DNA of 10,013 nucleotides from an uncultured Bacteroidota bacterium (GCA_937926185.1 CALEYM010000036.1:1-10013), one strand, 5' to 3'. Shown: positions 1 through 6,484, counted from the first letter of the stretch. Translations and numbers: made by a program. Notes: a model not told the origin generated them from the letters alone.

Positions 1-1871
1 GGGCGCGTGAATTTAAGGATGCCGAATTTGGGAACTTCCGCCGGCTGGCCGTCGGGCCCGACGGCCGGATTTACCTGGCCGGAGGGCTTCAGGTGGCCGG
101 TTTTGAAAACAGTCCGGTGTTGTGCCTGGATGCATCCGGAAATTTGCTTTGGAAGGCTCAGACTTCCCTTTCATCCTTCCTCGATGCGCATATTCAGGTA
201 GGCACGGACAGCAGGATACGGGCCGTGTTTCTGCAAGTGAGCAGCGGCGCTTTCAGGGTACAGGTTTTTGAATTGAACAAATTTGGCGATCTGCTTCAGA
301 ATACTATCCTCGGTTTGCCCGCCGGCGACATTATGACCGACGCGGCAATGGATACAACCGGACGCCTTTTTCTGCTCACCCAGCGGTTCACGCAGCAAAA
401 CGTACAGCGCGATGCCGCCCTGAGCGCATACCAATACAACGGCGCCGGGTATACACCCTTATGGACCCAATCCTATGGCGATACGGCGCCGGCGGAAGTG
501 GATGCATACCTGGAAAGTTGCCGTTCCACCCGAAATACCTTTTTCACCGCTTACTATAGCTATAACCCTGATATTGAAGGCCCCAGCCTGTGGCTTTTGC
601 ATACCGATACGGCGGGAAACCTGTTGAGCGCCACCGACCTTGTCCAACCCGCCGTTTTGCTGGCAGCGCCCATGCAGGCCACGGCCGACGGCGGCTGCGC
701 CATTCTACTCTATGGAGACGGAAAACAACATCTGCTGAAAATTGACGCCGCTGGCCAGCTCCAGTGGCAAAAGTCGCTGGAGCTTCCGAACCAGTTTCTG
801 GGCTTGCCGGCCGCATTCCGGGTGATGCCGGATGGCGGATATGCCATTTTCGCCGGTTCAATACACGTACAAAACGGGTTTCAACCCGCGCTGTGCCGCC
901 TGGATAGCCAGGGATCGATCCTTTGGATAAAAACGCTCGAATTGTCTGCCAATGCCGCATATCTTGAAAATATGCTGCCGCTTCCAGGCGGCGGATTTCT
1001 GATGCAGGGCGGCCAATTCGAAGCCGGCAGCCAGGATTGGAACCTGCTGCTGGTGTTTGCCAACTCAAAGGGTGAAGTACAACGGGAAATACGCCATCCG
1101 GAAACACAGAATATCAGCTCCTGGAACAAATCGGGCGGTATCAGGCATACTTCCGACGGAGGTTTTTTACTGGCCGGGCGAATCGTTCAGGGAACAGGCC
1201 CAAACAACATTTACCGCAACGGGGTGGCCCTTTTGAAATTCGATGCGCATGGCGCGCATCAGTGGGACAACCGGCTGCTCGAATTGAGCGGCGACGCCGA
1301 TGTGTATTTTGCCTCGATGGATGAAGTGCCCTGCCAGGGTTTTGTCTTGTCGGCCCAGGCGTATTTCGAAAATGACGACAGTAACCTGCCCTGGCAACCC
1401 CGGGAGGAAGATTACCTCCGTATTCTGCAATGGATCGATTATAGCGGCCGGGTGCGGGCATTTTTCAATATGAAAACATATCCCTCCCCCAGCGCCACCG
1501 ATTTTGATTTTTTGCCTGGCTACACTTATTATGAATGCGGTGGCAAGGACAATCCGAATTACCCGGATATCTATTTTTGGCGCGTACAGTTCCCGCCGGC
1601 GCCGGATAGTTCCGGACATGCAGGTACCGCCCTGGAAATTGCGCCGAATCCGTCGGGCCATACGATGTGCCTGTCCTTTTCTTCGGAATACACCGGGCCG
1701 CTGGAGGTGGAGATATTCGACGCGGCGGGGCGCCTGGCAGACCGTTTTACGAGCTTCAAATCCGAACAAAAATGGATGAGCCGGTATTACAATCCGCTGG
1801 CGGGCGGACGGTATGTTGTGCGCATAAAAGCCGGGAAAGAATTTATAACGGCACATTGGGTAAAAAAATAA
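1..1871 (+). CDS. Secreted beta-propeller-like protein with T9SS type A sorting domain, 5' truncated
   Basis: The reading frame is open from base 3, so the true start lies left of the window; about 622 residues are visible. A GTG at 93 is only an internal codon, because the same repeat pattern (GPDGRIYLAGG, then LCLDASGNLLW) continues upstream of it. The body alternates two short motifs: a DGG[FY]-x-[LI] strand pair (TADGGCAIL, MPDGGYAIFAGS, HTSDGGFLLAGR) and [LI]xxDxxGxLxW (LLKIDAAGQLQW, LCRLDSQGSILW). This periodicity is typical of secreted beta-propeller or delta-60-like repeat proteins. The last 81 residues (from base 1626) match the Por/T9SS type A sorting domain: an APNPSG opening, then an EIFDAAGR strand, then GGRYVVRIKAG. 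The protein is therefore probably exported by Sec, then by the type IX system, and released or anchored at the surface. The substrate or ligand is unknown. It ends 66 bp before the next gene. Confidence 0.85.
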   Translation, partial: AREFKDAEFGNFRRLAVGPDGRIYLAGGLQVAGFENSPVLCLDASGNLLWKAQTSLSSFLDAHIQVGTDSRIRAVFLQVSSGAFRVQVFELNKFGDLLQNTILGLPAGDIMTDAAMDTTGRLFLLTQRFTQQNVQRDAALSAYQYNGAGYTPLWTQSYGDTAPAEVDAYLESCRSTRNTFFTAYYSYNPDIEGPSLWLLHTDTAGNLLSATDLVQPAVLLAAPMQATADGGCAILLYGDGKQHLLKIDAAGQLQWQKSLELPNQFLGLPAAFRVMPDGGYAIFAGSIHVQNGFQPALCRLDSQGSILWIKTLELSANAAYLENMLPLPGGGFLMQGGQFEAGSQDWNLLLVFANSKGEVQREIRHPETQNISSWNKSGGIRHTSDGGFLLAGRIVQGTGPNNIYRNGVALLKFDAHGAHQWDNRLLELSGDADVYFASMDEVPCQGFVLSAQAYFENDDSNLPWQPREEDYLRILQWIDYSGRVRAFFNMKTYPSPSATDFDFLPGYTYYECGGKDNPNYPDIYFWRVQFPPAPDSSGHAGTALEIAPNPSGHTMCLSFSSEYTGPLEVEIFDAAGRLADRFTSFKSEQKWMSRYYNPLAGGRYVVRIKAGKEFITAHWVKK

Positions 1872-1885
1872 CTTGAAAATACTTT

Positions 1886-1893
1886 TATCTTTG
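1886..1893 (+). promoter_or_regulatory. Bacteroidota -7 promoter element (TATCTTTG) for the transglutaminase-like gene
   Basis: TATCTTTG is an exact match to the Bacteroidota -7 consensus TAnnTTTG. It lies in the 66-bp gap before the gene starting at 1938 and predicts a transcript start near 1900 with a leader of about 38 nt. No TTG at the usual 17-23 bp upstream spacing is visible: the nearest are at 1873-1875 (too close) and 1856-1858 (too far). The call rests on the -7 box and its position alone. Confidence 0.5.
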
Positions 1894-1937
1894 GTCTCGT
1901 AATCATTGTTCCACAACAAACATTCGGAGCACTAATC

Positions 1938-2909
1938 ATGAGACTTTCCCTGCCGATTATCATCTGTTTCCTGTTTTGCCAGGAAGCGGCCTTCACCCAA
2001 TCCGGATTTGAAAAAATCGACGCCCGTGCCGACACTTTTGGCCGTTCCTTCACCGACGCCGTCGAACTTGCCCGGCAACTAACGCAGCCATATCAGACAG
2101 ATATAGAAAAAGCGCGCGCCATCTTCACCTGGGTGGCGCGCAATATCCGTTTTGATTGTGAAAAGTTCCGGCGCCCGGAAAAAGTCCGTTTTACGGCGCA
2201 AACGGAAACAGAATTAAAAACAGAACGGGAAAAATGGGAGGCTGGTCAGATCCGGCAAATACTGCGCAAAAAGAAAGGCGTTTCTGAAGATTACAGCCGG
2301 CTGTTCAAAACGATGTGCGAGGCCGCCGGCCTGGAGGCCGTTGGCATCACGGGCTGGGGGCGTTCTTTTTACGACCCCTTTCGCAAATTGCCCAAAAAAC
2401 CGAATCACGCCTGGAACGCCGTCCGGATCGACGGCCAATGGCGCCTTGTCGACGCCGCCTGGGCCGCCGGATACACCGACGACCGGGTGAGAAAATTTAC
2501 CGCTTATTTTCAACCGGGTTATTTCCTGACGCCGCCCGAGCGTTTTGTGGAAGATCATTTGCCGTTTGAAGAGAAATGGCAGCTAACGCCTTGTTTGGTA
2601 AGCCGGGAGGCCTTTACGCGGCAGGCCTACAGTAATTCCGCCCAAACGGCGTTTCGCATCGGGGATTACTGGCCCAAAGCCGGACAACTGATCGCGCAAA
2701 ACCGCGAGGTGGAGATCTGTATCAAACTGGATAGCGTACCGCCCGCGCTGGTGGTGGTGTCCAATAATTCCAAAGCGCTGGAGGCCCGGCAAACCGTGGA
2801 GGACGACTTTATCGTCCTGCGTTTCAAAAAGCCCGTGCGGGGTGAAGTAGGCGTTTACGGCGGGGAGAAAAAGGGAAAAAAAGAATGGCTCTTGCGGTAT
2901 AATCATTAG
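1938..2909 (+). CDS. Secreted transglutaminase-like (kyphoscoliosis peptidase-type) protein with Cys-to-Ser change
   Basis: This 323-residue protein has a Sec signal peptide (hydrophobic residues 4-20) and a transglutaminase-like core. Family hallmarks are in order: the helix DIEKARAIFTWVARNIRFD (55-73), the nucleophile region KKGVSEDYSRLFKTMCEAAG (112-131), the histidine motif PNHAWNAVRIDGQW (155-168) and the aspartate motif LVDAAWAAG (170-178). His157 and Asp172 fit the catalytic dyad. The position that is normally Cys (GVCxxY) is Ser116, codon TCT at 2283-2285. The region after residue 180 resembles the C-terminal extension of periplasmic family members, with a beta-rich tail. ATG 1938 is chosen because the signal peptide begins exactly there. 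It has its own promoter and is probably monocistronic. It may be a serine variant, a non-catalytic binding protein, or an enzyme with altered activity; the natural substrate is unknown. Confidence 0.8.
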   Translation: MRLSLPIIICFLFCQEAAFTQSGFEKIDARADTFGRSFTDAVELARQLTQPYQTDIEKARAIFTWVARNIRFDCEKFRRPEKVRFTAQTETELKTEREKWEAGQIRQILRKKKGVSEDYSRLFKTMCEAAGLEAVGITGWGRSFYDPFRKLPKKPNHAWNAVRIDGQWRLVDAAWAAGYTDDRVRKFTAYFQPGYFLTPPERFVEDHLPFEEKWQLTPCLVSREAFTRQAYSNSAQTAFRIGDYWPKAGQLIAQNREVEICIKLDSVPPALVVVSNNSKALEARQTVEDDFIVLRFKKPVRGEVGVYGGEKKGKKEWLLRYNH

Positions 2910-3010
2910 TGCCGCTCAAAGGATGCCCGAAGCCGGCCATGGATGTGGCGTTGACCAACCAGGCTTAAAATTTCAGGCGATTTTTGGGGTTAACTAGCAA
3001 TCTCCTTTCT

Positions 3011-3030
3011 ACCGGGTATACCCGGTTTTA
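3011..3030 (+). terminator. Possible intrinsic terminator: ACCGGG-TATA-CCCGGT stem followed by TTTTA
   Basis: ACCGGGTATACCCGGT is a perfect 16-bp palindrome that can fold as a 6-bp GC-rich stem with a TATA loop. On the plus strand it is followed by a short T run. It lies about 100 bp after the transglutaminase-like gene and could end that transcript. The T tract is short, and a perfect palindrome could equally be a protein-binding operator. Confidence 0.4.
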
Positions 3031-3257
3031 GCTGGTAGATTTCGGACATTAATGACCACAAATATTATGGGACGCTGCACTTACTCAAATAGTTACAAAA
3101 TTAGAAAATACTGTTTTGGCGTACAGATTGCAACTGTCTGTACCACAGTAATTTGTGCTGAAATTGAATAGGGGCTGACACCTATTTCCGCGTCTTTTTA
3201 CCTTAAAAATGTGGCTAAAACTGTACTGGCACGCCTTGCCGGCAGGCTACACCTTTG

Positions 3258-3284
3258 TTCCGGGTTTTGCGCAAAACACCGGAA
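3258..3284. promoter_or_regulatory. 26-bp palindrome with one bulged base upstream of the lipoprotein gene
   Basis: The arms TTCCGG-GTTTTGC (3258-3270) and GCAAAAC-(A)-CCGGAA (3271-3284) are complementary throughout except for a single extra A at 3278. The centre is 50 bp upstream of the ATG at 3321. No T run follows, so it does not look like an intrinsic terminator. A dimeric regulator site or a hairpin in the mRNA leader are the plausible readings. Confidence 0.35.
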
Positions 3285-3320
3285 ATCAAAGCCATTATTC
3301 ACTGCACAAATCATTACTGT

Positions 3321-4439
3321 ATGAAAACGCTGTTAAAAATCAGTTCGACTTTTTTGCTCGTATTCTTCCTGTTGCCGGCCTGTGAAAAAGACGAGGAAGC
3401 GCCTGCCCCTGCCCCGGCAGCCAAACCGTCATTATCGATAGAAACCGTTAAAGGTCCCGAAAAGGAGGACTGCGGCGGATTCGAATGGCAGGTAAAATTC
3501 AAACTTAAAGATGCCGATAAACAAAAAGGCTGGGTCGTGCAAAAAATCATCTTCGCGGAAAAAGTAAACAATTGCGACGACTCTAAACGCATCGACAAAA
3601 CCCTGACTTACTGGGAAGCATGGGAAGTATTGCTGCCACGCAACACCGATTCCCTCTGGTACCTCGGCAACGGGACTTACGACGATATGTACCGTTCGCC
3701 CGCTTATCCCAATTCCAAAGGATCAAAAGATGTCAAAGGGCAAGTCAAATTCTTCACGGATCAGAAATTGCCCGACACCTTCAAGAAAAATAACCGCGAC
3801 ACTTATGCCGGCGTACTGCCTTCCACCAAGGAAAAACCCGATTTCTGGGACGATAAGGATGCCCTGACCCACGACCTCAATACCACCTGGGTATGCTGCG
3901 ATGCCACCAAAACCACTACCCAAACCACCACGCCGGAAGTGAAAGAACCGGTCAAAGGTAAAATACCCGACAAAACCCTTCTGGACCCCATCGGCCACCT
4001 GATCGACGAAGCCATACCGGCCTGGACAGCGGGATATACTGCCGCCGAATCGGGACAACTGGTGGGTGTCGCCTCGGAAATTTCCAACTTGCCCATCCAA
4101 CAACTGCAACTGTCGCTCGGCCTGTATGCACAGGTTTTCTCCGGCACGGATGAAGAAATAGACGCCATGTCGAAGGTGTACCTCCTGCTGCGCGTACTGT
4201 ACAACCTGCCTGCCAACGCCGACCGCGAATCGGTAAAAGTTTTCGGCGGCTGGATTCACCCCAGCATCAGCAATCCCGGAACGGGATTCAACCTGGGCTG
4301 GCCCGTGGCAGCCAGCGGCTTCGGCCCTTCGGCCAAAATTCAGGTCACCGGCGCCTTTGACGGCTACCTGGGCCGCGCTTACGACGCGGTGGGCGAGTTG
4401 GGTTATTTCAATGGCAATTTTCCGCGGCGGGCTTTTTGA
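3321..4439 (+). CDS. Lipoprotein of unknown function with probable surface-export signal
   Basis: I do not recognise the family. The start is placed at ATG 3321 (372 residues) because a lipoprotein signal peptide begins exactly there: MKTLLK, a hydrophobic stretch 11-18, then lipobox LPAC with Cys21. An in-frame TTG at 3255 would add 22 residues ahead of this signal and is unlikely. Cys21 is followed by EKDEE. This acidic K-(D/E)2 pattern resembles the lipoprotein export signal that sends Bacteroidota lipoproteins to the cell surface. An Ala-Pro-rich tether follows (27-36). Residues 38-193 form one apparent domain rich in aromatics (FEWQVKFKL, YWEAWEVLLP), with Cys at 51, 85, 192 and 193. A Thr-rich linker (196-204) leads to a second, partly helical domain (218-372). 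The last few codons (FPRRAF) lie in a short repeat also found just downstream, so the C-terminus may have been altered by repeat DNA. Confidence 0.8.
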   Translation: MKTLLKISSTFLLVFFLLPACEKDEEAPAPAPAAKPSLSIETVKGPEKEDCGGFEWQVKFKLKDADKQKGWVVQKIIFAEKVNNCDDSKRIDKTLTYWEAWEVLLPRNTDSLWYLGNGTYDDMYRSPAYPNSKGSKDVKGQVKFFTDQKLPDTFKKNNRDTYAGVLPSTKEKPDFWDDKDALTHDLNTTWVCCDATKTTTQTTTPEVKEPVKGKIPDKTLLDPIGHLIDEAIPAWTAGYTAAESGQLVGVASEISNLPIQQLQLSLGLYAQVFSGTDEEIDAMSKVYLLLRVLYNLPANADRESVKVFGGWIHPSISNPGTGFNLGWPVAASGFGPSAKIQVTGAFDGYLGRAYDAVGELGYFNGNFPRRAF

Positions 4440-4474
4440 GTAGGCGAGCGTTGCTCTCCCCACCGCGGCGGGCT
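4422..4474. repeat. 12-bp direct repeat (CCGCGGCGGGCT) spanning the lipoprotein stop codon
   Basis: CCGCGGCGGGCT occurs at 4422-4433, inside the last codons of the lipoprotein gene, and again at 4463-4474, where its final three bases are the first three of the palindromic element. Between the copies is a small hairpin, GAGC-GTT-GCTC (4446-4456). The copies do not sit on opposite sides of the element, so they are not a normal target-site duplication. Confidence 0.55.
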
Positions 4475-4782
4475 CCCGATTACCCACAAGTTAAAGTTCT
4501 TATTCTTAATATGTTCCGTATCCACAGACCCCAAAGGGGTCGAATGTGAATAGCCCGGTATGAAATGCCGGGTTTGCATGCGGAACGACGTCGCGCAACC
4601 GCGAAGCGGTTGAATGTGAATTGGATACACGCCTGACATTCAACCGCTTCGCGGTTGCGAAATGGTTTGGTCGCGCTTCATCCCGGCATTTCATGCCGGG
4701 CTATTCATATTCGACCCCTTCGGGGTCTTCAGATGCAAAACATTTCACGTAAATGAACTTCATCTTGTGGGTAATCGGGAGC
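4472..4782. mobile_element. 311-bp MITE-like nested palindromic element with 19-bp perfect terminal inverted repeats
   Basis: The ends are exact inverted copies: GCTCCCGATTACCCACAAG at 4472-4490 and its complement at 4764-4782, with weaker matching for about 14 bp further inward. Inside is a second inverted pair of 46 bp with three mismatches (4527-4572 and 4682-4727), then a perfect 24-bp pair (4594-4617 and 4636-4659) around an 18-bp centre. Each arm is itself made of small hairpins with 3-nt loops: GACCCC-AAA-GGGGTC, CCCGGTAT-GAA-ATGCCGGG and CAACCGC-GAA-GCGGTTG on the left, and the mirror copies with TTC loops on the right. All levels share an axis at about 4627. No transposase or coding capacity is present and no clear target duplication is visible. 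A non-autonomous transposon or an expanded REP-type repeat is inferred. Confidence 0.75.
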
Positions 4783-4876
4783 GCTAAAGAGGAGGGTCTG
4801 TCCCGTACTTTAGTCGGGGGGCCGGGAGTGGGGTTTCACGCGGCAGGGTACAATTTGCAGATAGTCACTAAATTTT

Positions 4877-5854
4877 TTATTGAATCGCTACATAATTCGA
4901 CGGCACGGTGATGCCGAACTTGTCAGCCGCCGCGCGGTTATACACCCGTTTGCGCACTTTCACCATTTCCCATTTCAAGCCCTGCGTCGATTTGTTTTTT
5001 AAAAATTGTGCGGCCTGTTGCCCGGCCTGGTAGCCCCATTGGTACAGATCGGCGCCATAGGCGGCCACGGCGCCGCGCGCCACCAGTCCGGCTTCGCTGG
5101 TAAACACCGGAACTTTGGCTTCGTTGCAGGATTTGATGATCGTTTCAAACGCGCCGAACACCGTGTTGTCGGGGTTGGCAAAAAAAGCGTCGATGTTTTC
5201 GTTGAGCAGGGCGCCGGTTACCAGCCGGGCTTCTGCCGTGGCATTTACGGGGCGGGCGACAAGTTCCACGCCGAGTTCGTCGGCCAGCCGCTGAAGCCGT
5301 CCGAACGCTTCCACCGATTGCGGCTCCGACTGGTTGTACAACAGCCCCACCCGCAGTTTGGCGCCTTTCGGTTTGACCAGTTTCGGGATGATGGAAAACG
5401 AGGTGTCGATATAATCCAGGTTTTCGGCTACGCCGAACAGGTTGGACGGCACCATACCGCCGGGCCCCTGTACCCGCATCAGTTCCGGCGTGGGCGCCAC
5501 CATCATAAATATGGGAATATCGCGGGTATTTTGCAAAGCCGTGATGGTGGGCAGGGAAGGACAGGTGGCCAGCAGCGTAACATTTTGGGAAATAAAATAC
5601 TTCACGATCTGGGTCAGCGTGGGGATGTCGCCCTGGGCATTGCGGTACACGAATTTCATCGTTTTTTGTTCCTCCGAAAAACCCGCCTCTTTCAGCGCCG
5701 CGAGGAAACCGTCTTTGGCCTGTTTAATGGTAGCATCCTCAAAAGCGTCGGCGAAACCGACGGTGGGAACGTCGCTTTTGGAGCCGGTGCAGGCGGTGAA
5801 GATGAAGAAAAGCAGAAAAGGGAAAAACAGGGATTTCCCGTTGGAGTAGTTCAT
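4877..5854 (-). CDS. ABC transporter substrate-binding lipoprotein (PF04392/TrpX-like family)
   Basis: This 325-residue protein begins with a lipoprotein signal peptide (hydrophobic 9-20, lipobox FTAC, Cys22). It then has the two-lobed periplasmic-binding fold of the ABC_sub_bind family. Recognisable stretches are the first-lobe strand VGFADAFEDATIKQAKDGF (32-50), PIFMMVAPTPE (114-124), the second-lobe opener LRVGLLYNQSE (167-177), DAFFANPDN (222-230) and the conserved C-terminal segment PVFTSEAGLVARGAVAAYG (249-267) before YQWGYQAGQQAAQFL. Family members bind small ligands, in studied cases amino acids such as tryptophan, and normally work with a permease and ATPase encoded alongside. Neither partner gene is next to it here, so the partner is elsewhere or absent. 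The residues after Cys22 (TGSKSDV) do not look like a surface-export signal, so it probably faces the periplasm. Its start codon is 50 bp from that of the divergent deaminase gene. Confidence 0.85.
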   Translation of the reverse strand: MNYSNGKSLFFPFLLFFIFTACTGSKSDVPTVGFADAFEDATIKQAKDGFLAALKEAGFSEEQKTMKFVYRNAQGDIPTLTQIVKYFISQNVTLLATCPSLPTITALQNTRDIPIFMMVAPTPELMRVQGPGGMVPSNLFGVAENLDYIDTSFSIIPKLVKPKGAKLRVGLLYNQSEPQSVEAFGRLQRLADELGVELVARPVNATAEARLVTGALLNENIDAFFANPDNTVFGAFETIIKSCNEAKVPVFTSEAGLVARGAVAAYGADLYQWGYQAGQQAAQFLKNKSTQGLKWEMVKVRKRVYNRAAADKFGITVPSNYVAIQ

Positions 5855-5868
5855 TTTATCTAATTTTC
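5841..5868 (+). promoter_or_regulatory. Candidate promoter for the cytosine deaminase gene (TTG-N17-TAATTTTC)
   Basis: TTG at 5841-5843 is followed after 17 bp by TAATTTTC (5861-5868), one mismatch from TAnnTTTG. This would start transcription near 5875 and give a leader of about 30 nt. The upstream box lies inside the signal-peptide codons of the divergent gene, so the two promoters would overlap back to back. Confidence 0.35.
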
Positions 5869-5888
5869 GTCAATGTTTTTGTTTCACA

Positions 5889-5896
5889 CAAAAGTA
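5889..5896 (-). promoter_or_regulatory. -7 promoter element (TACTTTTG) for the substrate-binding lipoprotein gene
   Basis: Read on the minus strand, 5896-5889 is TACTTTTG, an exact TAnnTTTG match, 34 bp upstream of the ATG at 5854. A TTG lies 23 bp further upstream (minus strand, 5922-5920), at the long end of the allowed spacing and inside the coding start of the deaminase gene. Confidence 0.5.
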
Positions 5897-5904
5897 CGCA
5901 CATC

Positions 5905-6342
5905 ATGGATCAATTCATGCAAGCCGCTATCGACGAAGCCCGGCAGGGTCTGCGGGAAGGCGGCATCCCGATCGGTTCCGTGCTCGTCCATAAGGGCCGG
6001 ATCATCGGCAGGGGACACAACCGGCGCATTCAAAAAGGCAGCCCCATCCTGCACGGCGAAATGGACGCCCTGGAAAACGCCGGCCGTCAGCCTGCCTCCG
6101 TATACCGCGAATCGGTGCTGTATACCACCCTTTCGCCCTGCGCCATGTGTACCGGGGCTATTCTCCTGTACGGTATTCCGAGGGTGATCATCGGCGAAAA
6201 CAAAACTTTTATGGGCGAAGAAGACCTGTTGCGGCAAAGAGGGGTGACCGTGGAAGTACTCCACAACGCCGATTGTATCCGGATGATGGAAGACTTTATC
6301 CGGGATAAACCGGCGTTGTGGAATGAGGATATAGGAGAGTAA
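5905..6342 (+). CDS. Cytosine deaminase, yeast Fcy1-like (CDA fold)
   Basis: This 145-residue zinc enzyme of the cytidine deaminase fold is predicted to convert cytosine to uracil and ammonia for pyrimidine salvage in the cytoplasm. The zinc and proton-shuttle motif HGE is at His50 and Glu52, and the second motif PCAMC gives Cys79 and Cys82. Beyond the general motifs, it follows yeast cytosine deaminase closely: EGGIPIG, GRGHN (Asn39), the QKGS-x3-HGE spacing, YTTLSPCxMCTGAI, YGIPR, GEN and a C-terminus ending in W-x-EDIGE. In Fcy1 the tail Trp and Asp close over the base; here they are Trp139 and Asp142. The length is near that of Fcy1 (158). Other nucleoside deaminases (guanine, tRNA adenosine TadA) lack this tail, which favours a cytosine substrate. 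It is divergent from the binding-protein gene, and its stop is 2 bp from an inverted repeat. Confidence 0.85.
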   Translation: MDQFMQAAIDEARQGLREGGIPIGSVLVHKGRIIGRGHNRRIQKGSPILHGEMDALENAGRQPASVYRESVLYTTLSPCAMCTGAILLYGIPRVIIGENKTFMGEEDLLRQRGVTVEVLHNADCIRMMEDFIRDKPALWNEDIGE

Positions 6343-6343
6343 C

Positions 6344-6484
6344 GACTTACGACTTAGGACTTTAGACTTACGACTTGGGGGCAGCGCGTAAAGCAAACTT
6401 CTGCACATTTTATCTGGGCAAAAAATCGCAATGTCCCCAGGCGCTGCTCCCAAGTCGTAAGTCTAAAGTCCTAAGTCGTAAGTC
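6344..6484. repeat. 44-bp inverted repeat made of 7-bp units between convergent genes; possible two-way terminator
   Basis: The left arm (6344-6387) and right arm (6441-6484) are inverted copies with a single mismatch (6380 against 6448), separated by 53 bp. The outer 35 bp of each arm are five tandem heptamers: on the left GACTTAC, GACTTAG, GACTTTA, GACTTAC, GACTTGG, and on the right the exact complement order. The inner part is GGGCAGCGC or its partner. The element starts 2 bp after the deaminase stop codon and ends inside the stop codon of the opposite gene, so it occupies the whole intergenic gap. An RNA from either strand could fold into a very long hairpin, though without a clear T run. 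Confidence 0.8.

Larger units (their letters stand above)
2910..3320. other. Hairpin-rich intergenic spacer without a supported gene
   Basis: These 411 bases contain no convincing coding frame. They hold a series of short inverted repeats: a 16-bp perfect palindrome (3011-3026), GTACAGA/TCTGTAC arms with a 9-nt loop (3121-3143), AATAGG/CCTATT arms with an 8-nt loop (3167-3186), a TGCCGGCA palindrome near 3237-3244, and a 26-bp palindrome with one bulged base (3258-3284). I found no exact TAnnTTTG element for the downstream gene; TAGATTTC near 3036 is one mismatch away but distant. The hairpins could be terminators, operators or an undetected structured RNA. Nothing in the sequence decides between these. 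Confidence 0.5.

Noticed and set aside
3255..3320. TTG start giving a longer lipoprotein
   Set aside because: It would place 22 residues before a perfect lipoprotein signal peptide and would start just before the 26-bp palindrome.
4403..4694. Small minus-strand frames within the palindromic element
   Set aside because: They translate the hairpin repeats themselves and have no independent coding signal.
4797..4830. Resemblance between the CCCGACTAAAG word here (minus strand) and CCCGACTAAGG near 7487
   Set aside because: Only about ten bases match and the flanks diverge. It could be chance or a degenerate dispersed repeat.
5006..5863. 285-codon plus-strand frame across the substrate-binding protein gene
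   Set aside because: It is the complement of a well-supported lipoprotein gene. The product is Gly/Arg/His-rich with no recognisable motif.
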